From Rhodospirillales bacterium (lineage in GTDB: Bacteria; Pseudomonadota; Alphaproteobacteria; Micavibrionales; Micavibrionaceae), in the NCBI GenBank assembly GCA_020638175.1, contig JACKJA010000002.1, positions 1,922,001-1,986,000 of the forward strand: 64,000 nt of DNA, written 5' to 3'. The position numbers and the translations under genes are program-made. Below the pieces are notes generated by a model that saw only the letters and a program-made list of their open reading frames with translations, was not told where the DNA came from and ran no database searches. This document shows positions 11,425 to 20,683 of this stretch, in pieces. The first letter of the stretch is position 1. Each line of letters begins with the position of its first letter.

Positions 11425-12606
11425 TCACTGGAAAACACTGTGAAAATGAAACAGGCGGTCATGTTCAAGGATCGCCTGACGATCGGTCATGTTCGCAATA
11501 TAATCGGCGATCAGGCGGGCCTGTTCGGTTTTTCCGGCCCCTTCCGGCGCCCGCCAGCGATCAGGAAGAAGGCGGTAATCATCGATAAACGCCTGATAAA
11601 TATCATGCACAATCCTGTATCCGGCCCGATACATGCGGTGAACCTTGTGATGACGATACATGCGATCAAACAAAAATGCCCGCAGATCGTTTACCTGAAC
11701 CAGCATGGAATCAGAAAACGCCACCATCGGTTTACCGGCATGACGTACATCATCCGGGTTTTGCGGATTAAGGGCTTCAAGACGCCTTTTTGCTTCGTTT
11801 AACACATCCTCGACCATCGCGCCGATCATCTCGCGGATCATTTCCTGTATAAACAGGTGACGGGACAAATCAGGCCACTTAGCCCGTACGTCTGCCATAA
11901 CCCGTGACAATAACGACAGGGACTCCAGATCGGCCAGATCAAACAACCCCGCCGCCAGACCGTCTTCGACATCATGGTTGTTATAGGCAATATCGTCGGC
12001 GAGCGCCGCCACTTGCGCTTCTATTGTGGCATAGGTCTTAAGCCGCAAATCCGTTTGTTTCTGCAAACCCGTCAACGTCACCGGCAATTTACCGGTCACC
12101 GGCCCGTTATGCTTGACCACGCCTTCCAGCGTTTCCCACGTCAAATTCAGCCCCGGCCAGTCCGGGTACTTACGTTCCAGATGAACCAGAACACGTAAGG
12201 ATTGATCGTTATGGTCGAAGCCTCCCACCTTGGTCATCGCTGCTTTCAGCCCCTCTTCCCCGGCATGGGCGAACGGCGGGTGCCCCAGATCATGAGCCAG
12301 CGCCACTGTTTCGGCCAGATCCTCGTTCACCATCAAGGCCCGCGCCAAAGAGCGGGCAATCTGGGCAACCTCCAGCGTATGAGTCAGGCGCGTCCGGTAA
12401 TCATCGCCTTCGTGCGCGACAAAGACCTGCGTCTTGTTTTTTAAGCGGCGAAAAGCGCTGCAATGAATAATCCGGTCACGATCCCGCTGGAAACAGGTCC
12501 GGTGCACACTTTCCGCCTCTGCATACAAACGCCCCTGACTTTGATCCGGGCGGCAAGCATATGCCGCCAGCGGCAAAGCACAGTAATTATAAGAGGTTTG
12601 ATCCAT
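11425..12606 (-). CDS. dgt: dGTPase-like HD-domain phosphohydrolase
   Basis: Members hydrolyse dNTPs to deoxynucleoside and triphosphate, adjusting nucleotide pools. The 393-residue protein has an HD domain with H76 in RLTHTLEV and the H105-D106 pair in AHDLGHPPFAH. Its N-terminal RDRDRIIHCSAFRRLKNKTQVF segment is a family hallmark. The ATG at 12606 is preceded by AGGGA at 7 bp; the longer frame adds 19 atypical residues. The length suits the shorter dGTPase-like subfamily common in alphaproteobacteria. Exact substrate preference is not deducible. Confidence 0.92.
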   Translation of the reverse strand: MDQTSYNYCALPLAAYACRPDQSQGRLYAEAESVHRTCFQRDRDRIIHCSAFRRLKNKTQVFVAHEGDDYRTRLTHTLEVAQIARSLARALMVNEDLAETVALAHDLGHPPFAHAGEEGLKAAMTKVGGFDHNDQSLRVLVHLERKYPDWPGLNLTWETLEGVVKHNGPVTGKLPVTLTGLQKQTDLRLKTYATIEAQVAALADDIAYNNHDVEDGLAAGLFDLADLESLSLLSRVMADVRAKWPDLSRHLFIQEMIREMIGAMVEDVLNEAKRRLEALNPQNPDDVRHAGKPMVAFSDSMLVQVNDLRAFLFDRMYRHHKVHRMYRAGYRIVHDIYQAFIDDYRLLPDRWRAPEGAGKTEQARLIADYIANMTDRQAILEHDRLFHFHSVFQ

Positions 12607-12733
12607 GAATTTTCCCTGGCACATACGTTTGTAGGCAAAGATAAGCCCGTCAAAAACAACCATTGCTTTTATAAGCGCCCCTATCTTAGACTGACTTGGT
12701 ACTATTTATCACCCATCAGGAGAGACACTGATT

Positions 12734-13117
12734 ATGCAGGATAACCAAAACGGATGCTGCCCGCAAAACCTTTCTGGTCAAATGGGAGGGAAGAATATTG
12801 TGAAGAGTATCGTCAAAAATTTTTACGATAAAATGCTGACTGACGAACGAACATCTCATTTTTTTAATAAAATAGACATGGAAAAACAGCGCACAATGTT
12901 CTGCACGATGTTGGGCATCGCGATAGAAGGCCCGGGAAAATATTCGGCTGACGACCTGCGTGCCGCCCATAAAAATCTGGCCCTGAACGATAATTTGTTC
13001 GATCTAACCCTGCAAAAATTCGGGGAAGCCATAGACGATCACAACATCCCGCCTGAAGTTCGACAAAACATCCTGAGCGTCTTGGACAGAACCCGTGATG
13101 ATATCTTGAACAGGTAA
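12734..13117 (+). CDS. Truncated haemoglobin (group I-like)
   Basis: The 127-residue 2-on-2 globin begins its fold after a Cys-containing N-terminal tail (CC at 8-9). Proximal H79 lies in DLRAAHKNL, and the F-Y pair at 30-31 is at the distal B10 region. Family members bind O2 or NO and are often linked to NO detoxification or microaerobic life. An AGGAGAG site is present about 9 bp before the start. It stands alone between divergent dgt and xth. Confidence 0.9.
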   Translation: MQDNQNGCCPQNLSGQMGGKNIVKSIVKNFYDKMLTDERTSHFFNKIDMEKQRTMFCTMLGIAIEGPGKYSADDLRAAHKNLALNDNLFDLTLQKFGEAIDDHNIPPEVRQNILSVLDRTRDDILNR

Positions 13118-13156
13118 AGGCTTGTTACCCGACTGTATCCTGTTATTCTGTCCCGC

Positions 13157-13921
13157 ATGAAAATTGCCAGCTGGAATATTAACTCACTCAAAGCCCGCAA
13201 GGATCACGTCACAAAATGGCTGACGGACCATCAACCCGATGTGTTGATGGTGCAAGAGCTTAAAGGCGTCGATTTCCCGGCAGACGATTTCAAGGTCATC
13301 GGTTACGAAAGCGCTGCCGTCACCCAGAAAACCTATAACGGCGTTGCCATTTTCTCGAAAACCCCCATTAAAGTTATTCACGAATCCTTGCCCGATAACG
13401 ATAACGATGAACAGGCCCGCTATCTGGAAACCGAGATCAATGGTCTGCGGATAATTAATATATATCTGCCCAACGGTAACCCGGTTGATACCGAAAAATA
13501 TACCTACAAGCTGTCATGGATGGACAGATTGAAAGCCCGGCTGGAAACCCTGCGATCCGAACGCATTCCGTTCCTGATCGGCGGCGATTTCAATGTCATC
13601 CCGGACCCCCGCGATTGTTACGATCCCAAAGCATGGGAAGACGACGCCCTGTTCAAAATCGAAACCCGGCAAAAATTCAAAAGCCTGCTCAATCTGGGGC
13701 TAACCGATGCCTTCCGGGTGTTTAACCAACAAGATGCCCAGTACACATTCTGGGATTATCAGGCCGGGTGCTGGCCGAAAAACCACGGGATCAGGATCGA
13801 CCATTTCCTGCTCTCTCCGCCGATCACAGACCGCCTTGTAAATTGCATGATCGACACAGCCCCGCGCGCCCTCGACAAACCTTCGGATCACACCCCGATC
13901 GTGCTGGAGATCGAAAAATGA
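13157..13921 (+). CDS. xth: Exodeoxyribonuclease III
   Basis: AP endonuclease/3'-5' exonuclease of base-excision repair. The 254 residues show the EEP fold motifs: N7/N9 in SWNINSLKAR, E34 in QELKG, the GGDFNVIP segment with catalytic Asp and Asn, and a final SDHTPIV. The length is typical. It ends in an ATGA overlap with the downstream lipoprotein gene, so the two are probably co-translated. Confidence 0.96.
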   Translation: MKIASWNINSLKARKDHVTKWLTDHQPDVLMVQELKGVDFPADDFKVIGYESAAVTQKTYNGVAIFSKTPIKVIHESLPDNDNDEQARYLETEINGLRIINIYLPNGNPVDTEKYTYKLSWMDRLKARLETLRSERIPFLIGGDFNVIPDPRDCYDPKAWEDDALFKIETRQKFKSLLNLGLTDAFRVFNQQDAQYTFWDYQAGCWPKNHGIRIDHFLLSPPITDRLVNCMIDTAPRALDKPSDHTPIVLEIEK

Positions 13922-14544
13922 GACGTTTTTTACCCCTCATAGCCATAGCCTGCTGCACCCTGACCGCTTGCCAGACCACCGGCAGCAATTACCAGCCTTA
14001 CCTCGACAAAAAAGGACTCGCCGCCCCCATACCCGACTCCTTCCCCCATTGCCGGGCTTATGGCTGCAAGAAAACCGATACCCTTTCGCTGTTCGAACAA
14101 GACTGGCAGGAAATCGGGAATTTTTTCACGACAGTAAATGACGCAGAAACAGAACGCGCTGCCATCGGCCGGGCCATCGGCCTGTTCGAACGAAAAGTCG
14201 GCGCCCTGAACGGTACCAGCGCCGATAAGGCCGGCACCTTCGCCGGCGTCGGGGCCGGCGCAGCTCAGCACGACTGCGTGGATGAGAGCATTAACACAAC
14301 GATCTATCTGGCCTTGCTGGAAAAACAGGGATGGCTGTATCATCACACCGTATCCCCCCCGGTATCGCGCACCCCCGTCACGACAATGTTCAAAGGCAAA
14401 CTCTGGCCGCACCAGACCGCCGTCATCACAGACACGGAAACCGGTGAACGATATGCCGTCGACAGTTGGTTTTACGATAACGGCCACGACGCCGAAATCG
14501 TTCCCCTCGGCCCTTGGTATCGCGGCTGGAGTCCCCAAAAGTAA
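13918..14544 (+). CDS. Predicted lipoprotein, unknown function
   Basis: The product has 208 residues with a lipoprotein signal: hydrophobic 5-14 and a lipobox ending in LTAC with C18. The mature protein contains further cysteines and a region with Trp, His and Asp residues near the C-terminus. I do not recognise the family with certainty. Translation starts within the xth stop (ATGA), indicating coupling. A G/C hairpin follows the stop, in the convergent gap to the ABC exporter. Confidence 0.75.
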   Translation: MRRFLPLIAIACCTLTACQTTGSNYQPYLDKKGLAAPIPDSFPHCRAYGCKKTDTLSLFEQDWQEIGNFFTTVNDAETERAAIGRAIGLFERKVGALNGTSADKAGTFAGVGAGAAQHDCVDESINTTIYLALLEKQGWLYHHTVSPPVSRTPVTTMFKGKLWPHQTAVITDTETGERYAVDSWFYDNGHDAEIVPLGPWYRGWSPQK

Positions 14545-14547
14545 ACA

Positions 14548-14567
14548 GGAGGGACATCAGCCCCTCC
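14548..14567. terminator. Possible bidirectional hairpin between convergent genes
   Basis: GGAGGG and CCCTCC form a 6-bp stem with an 8-base loop, between the lipoprotein stop and the ABC exporter stop. The T-tract on either side is poor, so this is only a candidate terminator. Confidence 0.35.
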
Positions 14568-14581
14568 CGTTCTTATCATTA

Positions 14582-16354
14582 TTATCCACCGATCAAATCG
14601 AGCGCCTGCATTTCATAGAGCTGCCGATAGAGATATCCTTCGCGGACCGACAATTCTTCGTGCGCCCCCTGCTCCACCACCCGTCCCTGATCGAAGACCA
14701 GAATACGGTCGACGGATTTGATCGTCGCCAGGCGGTGGGCAACCGTAATCGTCGTCCGCCCACGCATCAGTTCCGCCAGCGCTTTCTGGATATAATGCTC
14801 CGAAACCGAATCCAGCGCCGAGGTTGCCTCGTCAAGGATCAGGATCGGCGCATCGGCCAGAATAGCCCGGGCAATCGCCACACGCTGCCGCTCACCACCA
14901 GAAAGCTTCACGCCGCGCTCCCCGACCAGCGTGTCATAGCCTTGCGGCAACGCGCTGATAAAGTCGTGGGCATAAGCTTTCTGAGCCGCTTTGCGGATTT
15001 CACCCATACTCGCGCCCGGCTTACCGTAGGCAATATTCTCGGCCAGCGAGCGATGGAACAAGATCGGCTCCTGCGGCACCAGCGCAATCGCCCGCCGCAG
15101 CGAGTCCTGCGTTACATCGGCAATATCCTGCCCGTCGATCCGAATTTCACCGCCCTGCACATCGTATAAACGCTGCACCAGCTTGATGAACGTCGACTTG
15201 CCCGAACCGGAATGCCCGACCAGCGCGACATGCTCGCCTTCCGCAATCGCCAGAGAGAACCCGTCATAAAGCGGGTCATTCTGCCCGTCATAGGTAAAAC
15301 GAACGTTATCGAACGTGATCCGCCCTTTACCGCGCACAAACAGCCTGGCTTCAGGCTTGTCAACGATATCATCCTTCCTGAGCCAAAAAGTGATACCGTC
15401 CTCCATCTCGCTGATCGCCTTCTGCAGTTCAGCAATATGACGACCAACCTCCCGCAGATAACCGCCCATGAACATACCGCTGGTCAGAGCCAAAACAATG
15501 TCACCGGGCGTTGCTGTGCCCTCACGCCACATCCAGATTGACATACCGACCATCCCGGCCACCATGAAGTTACGAACGATTGATCGCAACAAGTCAGTCG
15601 TCTGCCCAGTCTGACAAGCATTCAGGAAAATTTGATACCAACGACCGGTCAGGGCCTGAAAACGTTCATCCTCACGCCCCTCGGCACCGAACGCCTTAAC
15701 CGTCGGCACACCGGTCATGACATCAGCCAGCATCGCACCGATCGCTGTATCCTTTGCCGCCGAACGCGTAAATTTCGGCGCCAGAATCGCAACCGACATA
15801 TAGATACTCATCCCGACATAGATCAACATGGTCACCGTGGCATACAGCCCGACCAAAGGCACCTTGATCAGCAGCATCACCGACATACCGAGCATAATAA
15901 TAGCCGCCGGCAGTAATCCCATGAACAGGGTATCCTCGAAGCGGTCAAACGCCCACATGGCCCGGGTAATTTTCCGCACCGTCCCACCGGCAAAGGCATT
16001 GGCATGCCAGTCCGTCGAAAAGCGGATCACCTTGTGTGATAACTCCTCAAGGATATGCTTCAGGTTTCTCAAAGCCGCAACGTTCCATGTATAAAATGCC
16101 AGCGACCAAAACACCGTATGCACAAGGGACAGCGCCATAAAGACGACAAAACTCTTGGTCGTAGCCGCCGCATCCCCCTGCGTCAGGTGATCCATAATCT
16201 GCCCGGTATAGACAGGCACAATCACATCCGCCACCACGGATGTCATCATGAACACGACAGCAGCGATCATCAAAACCGGGTAACGTCCCCAATAGTCCAT
16301 TGAGAAACGCCACACATCGCCATATGTGATTTCTAGTTTTTTATTTTTTTTCAT
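14582..16354 (-). CDS. ABC exporter, fused permease and ATPase (MsbA/ABCB type)
   Basis: A half-transporter of 590 residues: about six transmembrane helices in residues 25-310, then a nucleotide-binding domain with Walker A GHSGSGKST (380-388), signature LSGGE (484-488), Walker B ILILDE (504-509) and switch H540. It should work as a homodimer in the inner membrane, exporting a lipid, peptide or drug; the substrate cannot be read from sequence. Its 385-bp leader carries two terminator-like hairpins and a 22-codon ORF, which hints at attenuation. Confidence 0.92.
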   Translation of the reverse strand: MKKNKKLEITYGDVWRFSMDYWGRYPVLMIAAVVFMMTSVVADVIVPVYTGQIMDHLTQGDAAATTKSFVVFMALSLVHTVFWSLAFYTWNVAALRNLKHILEELSHKVIRFSTDWHANAFAGGTVRKITRAMWAFDRFEDTLFMGLLPAAIIMLGMSVMLLIKVPLVGLYATVTMLIYVGMSIYMSVAILAPKFTRSAAKDTAIGAMLADVMTGVPTVKAFGAEGREDERFQALTGRWYQIFLNACQTGQTTDLLRSIVRNFMVAGMVGMSIWMWREGTATPGDIVLALTSGMFMGGYLREVGRHIAELQKAISEMEDGITFWLRKDDIVDKPEARLFVRGKGRITFDNVRFTYDGQNDPLYDGFSLAIAEGEHVALVGHSGSGKSTFIKLVQRLYDVQGGEIRIDGQDIADVTQDSLRRAIALVPQEPILFHRSLAENIAYGKPGASMGEIRKAAQKAYAHDFISALPQGYDTLVGERGVKLSGGERQRVAIARAILADAPILILDEATSALDSVSEHYIQKALAELMRGRTTITVAHRLATIKSVDRILVFDQGRVVEQGAHEELSVREGYLYRQLYEMQALDLIGG

Positions 16355-16437
16355 TGTTCGTTTTCCTGCTTTGGTGTTTCAAAAGCCGGGACGAATAACA
16401 AAGTGAAAAAAGGGAAAAAGTCTCTTTTGTCGTTTTG

Positions 16438-16468
16438 CAAAAACGGCCCGGCTATCATGCCCGGACCG
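16438..16468 (-). terminator. Intrinsic terminator between leader ORF and ABC exporter
   Basis: On the minus strand, CGGTCCGGGC pairs with GCCGGGCCG around a short loop (16444-16468) and is followed directly by TTTTT. It lies between the 22-codon ORF and the exporter start about 85 bp further on, so it could end a short leader transcript or act as an attenuator. Confidence 0.6.
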
Positions 16469-16481
16469 TATGCTTACACCT

Positions 16482-16550
16482 CTAATGGCGCGGCAAGAGT
16501 CCGGGAATGACCGCATAATTCGCGGATGGAATATTAAATCGCGTGGTCAT
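16482..16550 (-). CDS. Candidate 22-residue leader peptide or small protein
   Basis: This short frame has an ATG at 16550 and TAG at 16482. An AAGGAG ribosome site is spaced 6 bp before the start, better than that of many full genes here. The peptide has mixed composition (Arg, Asn, Pro, Leu, one Tyr) with no run of a single amino acid, so classic amino-acid attenuation is not indicated. It is flanked by two terminator-like hairpins on its own strand. It could be a regulatory leader peptide or a free-standing small protein. Confidence 0.4.
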   Translation of the reverse strand: MTTRFNIPSANYAVIPGLLPRH

Positions 16551-16586
16551 AGGTCACTCCTTTCTTGTCTTTCAGAGGTTGTGGAA

Positions 16587-16611
16587 ACAAAAAGGCGGAA
16601 AGCCGCCCTTT
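16587..16611 (-). terminator. Terminator-like hairpin upstream of the small leader ORF
   Basis: GGCGG and CCGCC form a stem with a 4-base loop (16594-16607), followed on the minus strand by TTTTTG. It lies 37 bp before the small ORF start, leaving little room for a promoter between them. Transcripts from the divergent zntB-like side would have to read through it, so it may be a regulated attenuator. Confidence 0.5.
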
Positions 16612-16739
16612 GTTACACCCTGCCATATTTTGATAATATATTGCAAGAAGTTTTCTGCATCGCAGCAAATTTTTACAATAGACAAAACTACTCCGTACCC
16701 CAATTATAGGAAGGAGAAAAAAATAAGGGCACATATCTT

Positions 16740-17717
16740 ATGAGCGAAACCAACGGCATCCTGTTCGCCAGCACCATCGATGGCAACGGCAGCGGCCAGC
16801 TTCTAACCGGTCAGTCTGTCACAGACACCGTCCGCGCCGACACGCTGGCCTGGGTCCATCTGGATGCCCGCGATCCCGCGGCACGCGCATGGATCGAAAC
16901 AGAGATCAGCTATCTGGACAAAATCATTGTCGATGCCCTGCTGGCCGAAGAAACCCGACCCCGGATACTGGAATTCGATGACGGCGCCCTGATGATTCTG
17001 CGCGGGGTAAACCTGAACGACGATGCCGACCCGGAAGACATGATCTCTATCCGGATGTGGGTGGATGCCCACCGGATTATCAGCGTCCAGCGCCGTAACC
17101 TGAAAACCGTTGCCGACATCCAAGACCGCCTGAAAAACGGGAAAGGGCCAAAGGATGGCGGTGAACTGGTCGCCACACTGGCCGCCCGTCTGCTGGAGCG
17201 TATGGAACCCATCTTCACAGAACTGGATGAAAAACTCGATAATATCGAGGAACAGGTCATGGAAGACCCGGAAGTCAGCGAACGGCAGGACATTATAACC
17301 ATCCGCAAACGCGCGATTATTTTCCGCCGCTATATCGCCCCCCAGCGCGATGTTATCGCTTACTTACGCACCTCCGAGCAACCATGGCTAAATCAGGGCC
17401 ATAAGCGGCACCTGCAGGAAAGCCTCGACCGTATTATCCGCTACATCGAAGATCTCGACGCCATCCGTGAACGCGCCCAGATCGTCAAGGATGAACTGGC
17501 CAATGCGCTATCGGACCGCCTGAACAGGAATATGTATGTGCTTTCGGTCGTCGCGGCCATTTTCCTGCCGCTCGGCTTTTTGACCGGCCTGCTCGGCATC
17601 AATGTCGGCGGCATTCCCGGCGCCGACAACCCCTATGCTTTCTGGATATTCATGGGCTTGCTGATCGCCCTCGTCGCCGGCCAGATCGCCCTGTTCAAAA
17701 AACTGAAATGGTTTTAG
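16740..17717 (+). CDS. zntB: ZntB/CorA-family metal ion transporter
   Basis: CorA-family inner-membrane protein of 325 residues with a large N-terminal cytoplasmic domain, a long charged helix and two C-terminal transmembrane helices. The loop motif reads GIN (286-288), as in ZntB zinc transporters, rather than the GMN of CorA magnesium channels. It is followed by the VGGIPG segment typical of ZntB. The ribosome site before 16740 is weak (AAGG about 11 bp away). A methyltransferase gene follows 2 bp after the stop. The transported ion is inferred. Confidence 0.88.
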   Translation: MSETNGILFASTIDGNGSGQLLTGQSVTDTVRADTLAWVHLDARDPAARAWIETEISYLDKIIVDALLAEETRPRILEFDDGALMILRGVNLNDDADPEDMISIRMWVDAHRIISVQRRNLKTVADIQDRLKNGKGPKDGGELVATLAARLLERMEPIFTELDEKLDNIEEQVMEDPEVSERQDIITIRKRAIIFRRYIAPQRDVIAYLRTSEQPWLNQGHKRHLQESLDRIIRYIEDLDAIRERAQIVKDELANALSDRLNRNMYVLSVVAAIFLPLGFLTGLLGINVGGIPGADNPYAFWIFMGLLIALVAGQIALFKKLKWF

Positions 17718-17719
17718 CG

Positions 17720-18328
17720 ATGACCATGAAACCCTTCTGGGATGAACGCTACAGCCAGCCGGAATACGTTTATGGCACGCAGCCCAATGATTTTCTGAAA
17801 GCCTCGATAAGCCACCTCCCCAAAACCGGGCGCGTCTTGTGCCTCGGCGAAGGCGAGGGCCGCAATGCCGTGTTTCTGGCCGGACACGGACTGACTGTTT
17901 GCGCCGTGGATATCTCATCCGCCGGAAAGGAAAAGGCCGAACGTCTTGCCGCCGATAACGGCGTTTCAATCGAGTATATCGTCACCGACGTCAATGATTT
18001 CGATTTCGGGGAAAACAAATGGGATGCGATTGTCTCGATCTTCGCCCATACCGATCCGGAAACGCGCCGCCGGACTTTGCCCAAGGCTTTAAAGGCGCTT
18101 AAACCGGACGGCGTGTTTATCATGGAGGCTTACAACCCCGAACAGATCAAATACGGCACCGGCGGCCCGCAAGACCCGTCATGGATGGTTGCCCTCGATG
18201 AGCTTCTATCCGTCTTTAAAAATCAGGATATCCTGCACCAGTGCGAAAAAGAACGCGACGTCCATGAAGGCACATGCCACACCGGCAAAGCCTTTGTCAC
18301 CCAGTTTATTTGTAAGAAAACAGCCTGA
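17720..18328 (+). CDS. Class I SAM-dependent methyltransferase (TehB-like)
   Basis: The 202-residue protein starts with the WDERYSQPEYVYGTQPN signature shared with the TehB/thiopurine-type small methyltransferases. SAM motif I reads LCLGEGEGRNA (40-50), followed by an acidic end of strand 2 (AVDIS). Its substrate is unknown; TehB relatives act on tellurite-like or small thiol compounds. It lies two bases after the zntB-like gene, so the two probably form an operon. Confidence 0.85.
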   Translation: MTMKPFWDERYSQPEYVYGTQPNDFLKASISHLPKTGRVLCLGEGEGRNAVFLAGHGLTVCAVDISSAGKEKAERLAADNGVSIEYIVTDVNDFDFGENKWDAIVSIFAHTDPETRRRTLPKALKALKPDGVFIMEAYNPEQIKYGTGGPQDPSWMVALDELLSVFKNQDILHQCEKERDVHEGTCHTGKAFVTQFICKKTA

Positions 18329-18339
18329 AAAGCGAAGCA

Positions 18340-18414
<75 letters not shown>

Positions 18415-18537
18415 GCTGGGATAAGGGTTTTCCCCAAAGCGATCGGCAACCTACAATAAAATTTCTGGCATGTCACGCCTGTTTTTTATATAGTCGCACG
18501 GCTTTTCGGAAATTAATAAAGATTCGGATCAAAGACA

Positions 18538-18687
18538 ATGGCGCAGGCCTCGGAAAAAAACGAGACAGCAAAGAGGCGCGCGGAACAGCGCGCAGAAAAA
18601 CGCGCCGCCGCCCTGCGTGACAACCTCCGCCGCCGGAAAGACGTAAAGAGCGAACAAAAAGACGGGAACCAGACCACATGCAAGTGA
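18538..18687 (+). CDS. Small basic protein upstream of dcd (49 aa)
   Basis: This short frame runs from ATG at 18538 to TGA at 18687. The product is almost entirely charged (Arg, Lys, Glu, Ala) with a central [11 protein letters not shown] segment. Small proteins with an ALRxNLxRRK pattern are, as I recall, common next to murA in alphaproteobacteria. The stop overlaps the dcd start region (TGATG), so the two are probably co-translated. It is likely helical; its role is unknown, with nucleic-acid or ribosome binding possible. Confidence 0.6.
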   Translation: MAQASEKNETAKRRAEQRAEKRAAALRDNLRRRKDVKSEQKDGNQTTCK

Positions 18688-19283
18688 TGGAAAAACAGCC
18701 GGAAACAGATACCGCCCTCAACGCCCTGCCCGGCATTATGCCCGACCACTGGATTCGGGACATGGCTGAAAATCACGGCATGATCGACCCGTTCGTCGAA
18801 AAACAAAAACGCGAGGGCAATATCTCGTTCGGCCTGTCATCCTATGGCTATGATGCGCGCTGCTCGGATGAATTCATGATTTTCACCAATGTCGACAACG
18901 CCGTTGTCGATCCCAAGGATTTTTCGCACCAGAGCTTCGTCGAACGCAAAACCGATGTCTGCGTCATTCCGCCGAACAGCTTCGTCCTGACCCGCACAGT
19001 AGAATATTTCAAAATCCCCGACGATGTGCTGGTGATTTGCCTCGGCAAAAGCACCTATGCGCGCTGCGGCCTGATTGTTAACGTGACGCCGCTGGAACCG
19101 GGCTGGGAAGGTCACGTCACGCTGGAGATTTCCAACACCACGCCCCTGCCGGCAAAGGTTTACGCCAACGAAGGCGTGGCACAGTTCCTGTTCTTCAAGG
19201 GCAGCAGCCCGTGTGAGACCAGCTATGCCAGCCGGTCGGGCAAATATATGGGCCAGCGCGGCGTTACTCTGCCCCGGCTTTAA
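18687..19283 (+). CDS. dcd: dCTP deaminase
   Basis: Converts dCTP to dUTP for thymidylate synthesis. The sequence carries the family segments [12 protein letters not shown], the [23 protein letters not shown] core with the catalytic Glu, and the C-terminal [14 protein letters not shown] lid. I use the ATG at 18687, which forms TGATG with the preceding small gene; an in-frame ATG at 18678 is possible. The N-terminus is about 14 residues longer than the classic form, which begins near IMPDHWIR. Confidence 0.95.
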   Translation: MEKQPETDTALNALPGIMPDHWIRDMAENHGMIDPFVEKQKREGNISFGLSSYGYDARCSDEFMIFTNVDNAVVDPKDFSHQSFVERKTDVCVIPPNSFVLTRTVEYFKIPDDVLVICLGKSTYARCGLIVNVTPLEPGWEGHVTLEISNTTPLPAKVYANEGVAQFLFFKGSSPCETSYASRSGKYMGQRGVTLPRL

Positions 19284-19296
19284 AGGACAAAAACAC

Positions 19297-20673
19297 ATGG
19301 TAAAAACGCAAATGACATCACAAGATACCGCAGCCCCTCAGGTCGAAAAAGAAGCCGTAACCGGCCAGACCATTGAGTTAATCCGTACCGAAGTCAAATC
19401 ATCGGGTCTGGAGAAAATCTGTATTCGCGGTGGCAAGCGTCTGGAAGGCACAATCGCCATCAGCGGTGCCAAAAACGCCGCCCTGAAACTGATGTGCGCG
19501 GCACTTCTGACCGATGAGACTTTGCAACTGACCAATATGCCCGTCACGCTCGGCGATATCCGCACCCTCGGCGGCGTTTTACAGCATATAGGTGCCGTCG
19601 TAGCCCTGCGCAGCGATAATGTCGGCATTATCCGGGCCAGGGAGATCACAACACCGGTAGCGCCCTATGATCTGGTTCGCAAGATGCGCGCCAGCATTAT
19701 GGTTCTGGGACCGTTACTGGCCCGTCACCATGAAGCCGTGGTATCCCTGCCCGGCGGCTGCGCCATCGGCACACGCCCGGTTGATTTCCACATTGAAGGC
19801 CTCCGCGCCATGGGCGCCGATATCATCATCGAGGACGGCTATATCAAGGCCAAAGCGCCCGGCGGGCTGAAAGGCGCGCACTACACCTTCCCGAAAGTCA
19901 GCCACACAGGCACGGAAAACCTGATGATGGCGGCGACACTGGCCGAAGGCACGACCATCCTGTCCAACGCGGCGCGTGAGCCGGAAGTCGAAGATCTCGG
20001 AAACTGCCTGATTGCCATGGGCGCGAAAATCGAAGGACTGGGCACACCAAAAATCACCATTCACGGCGTTAAAAAACTGCACGGCGCCACACATCAGGTC
20101 ATCGCCGACCGTATCGAAACCGGCACATTTATGGTTGCCGTCGGTCTGACGGGCGGTAAACTCCGCCTGAAAAACACGCGGCTGGATTTGCTTGCCGCTC
20201 TGGTCGGCCCTCTGGAAGAGGCCGGCGTTATCATCGAAGAAGACGGCAACGACATTATCGTTTCCCGCAACGGTCACCGCCTGAAGGGCATCGACATCAT
20301 GACCGAACCTTATCCCGGTTTCCCGACCGATATGCAGGCCCAGTTCATGACAATGCTGGCGCTCAGCGAAGGCGCAGGCATGGTCACGGAAACCATTTTC
20401 GAAAATCGCTTTATGCATGTCCCTGAGCTATGCCGGATGGGCGCAAATATCACGGTCCACGGCGGATCAGCCATCGTGCGCGGCGTTGAAAAACTGACCG
20501 GCGCGGAAGTTATGGCGACAGACCTGCGCGCGTCGGTCGCGCTGGTTCTGGCCGGACTCGTTGCCGAAGGAGAAACCACTGTAAACCGGGTATACCATCT
20601 GGATCGCGGCTACGAAAATATTGTTGGGAAACTGACAGCCTGCGGCGCGGATATCGAACGGGTGGCGGGATAA
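19297..20673 (+). CDS. murA: UDP-N-acetylglucosamine 1-carboxyvinyltransferase MurA
   Basis: First committed step of peptidoglycan synthesis: transfer of enolpyruvate from PEP to UDP-GlcNAc. The 458 residues include ISGAKNA (55-61) with the Lys-Asn pair and the reactive C155 in LPGGCAIGTRPVD. The conserved fold begins only at about residue 40 (EKICIRGGKRLEG). The start at 19297 has a good AAAGGA site, so a roughly 40-residue N-terminal extension appears to be real. It follows dcd by 13 bp. Confidence 0.95.
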   Translation: MVKTQMTSQDTAAPQVEKEAVTGQTIELIRTEVKSSGLEKICIRGGKRLEGTIAISGAKNAALKLMCAALLTDETLQLTNMPVTLGDIRTLGGVLQHIGAVVALRSDNVGIIRAREITTPVAPYDLVRKMRASIMVLGPLLARHHEAVVSLPGGCAIGTRPVDFHIEGLRAMGADIIIEDGYIKAKAPGGLKGAHYTFPKVSHTGTENLMMAATLAEGTTILSNAAREPEVEDLGNCLIAMGAKIEGLGTPKITIHGVKKLHGATHQVIADRIETGTFMVAVGLTGGKLRLKNTRLDLLAALVGPLEEAGVIIEEDGNDIIVSRNGHRLKGIDIMTEPYPGFPTDMQAQFMTMLALSEGAGMVTETIFENRFMHVPELCRMGANITVHGGSAIVRGVEKLTGAEVMATDLRASVALVLAGLVAEGETTVNRVYHLDRGYENIVGKLTACGADIERVAG

Positions 20674-20683
20674 GACAGCCCGC

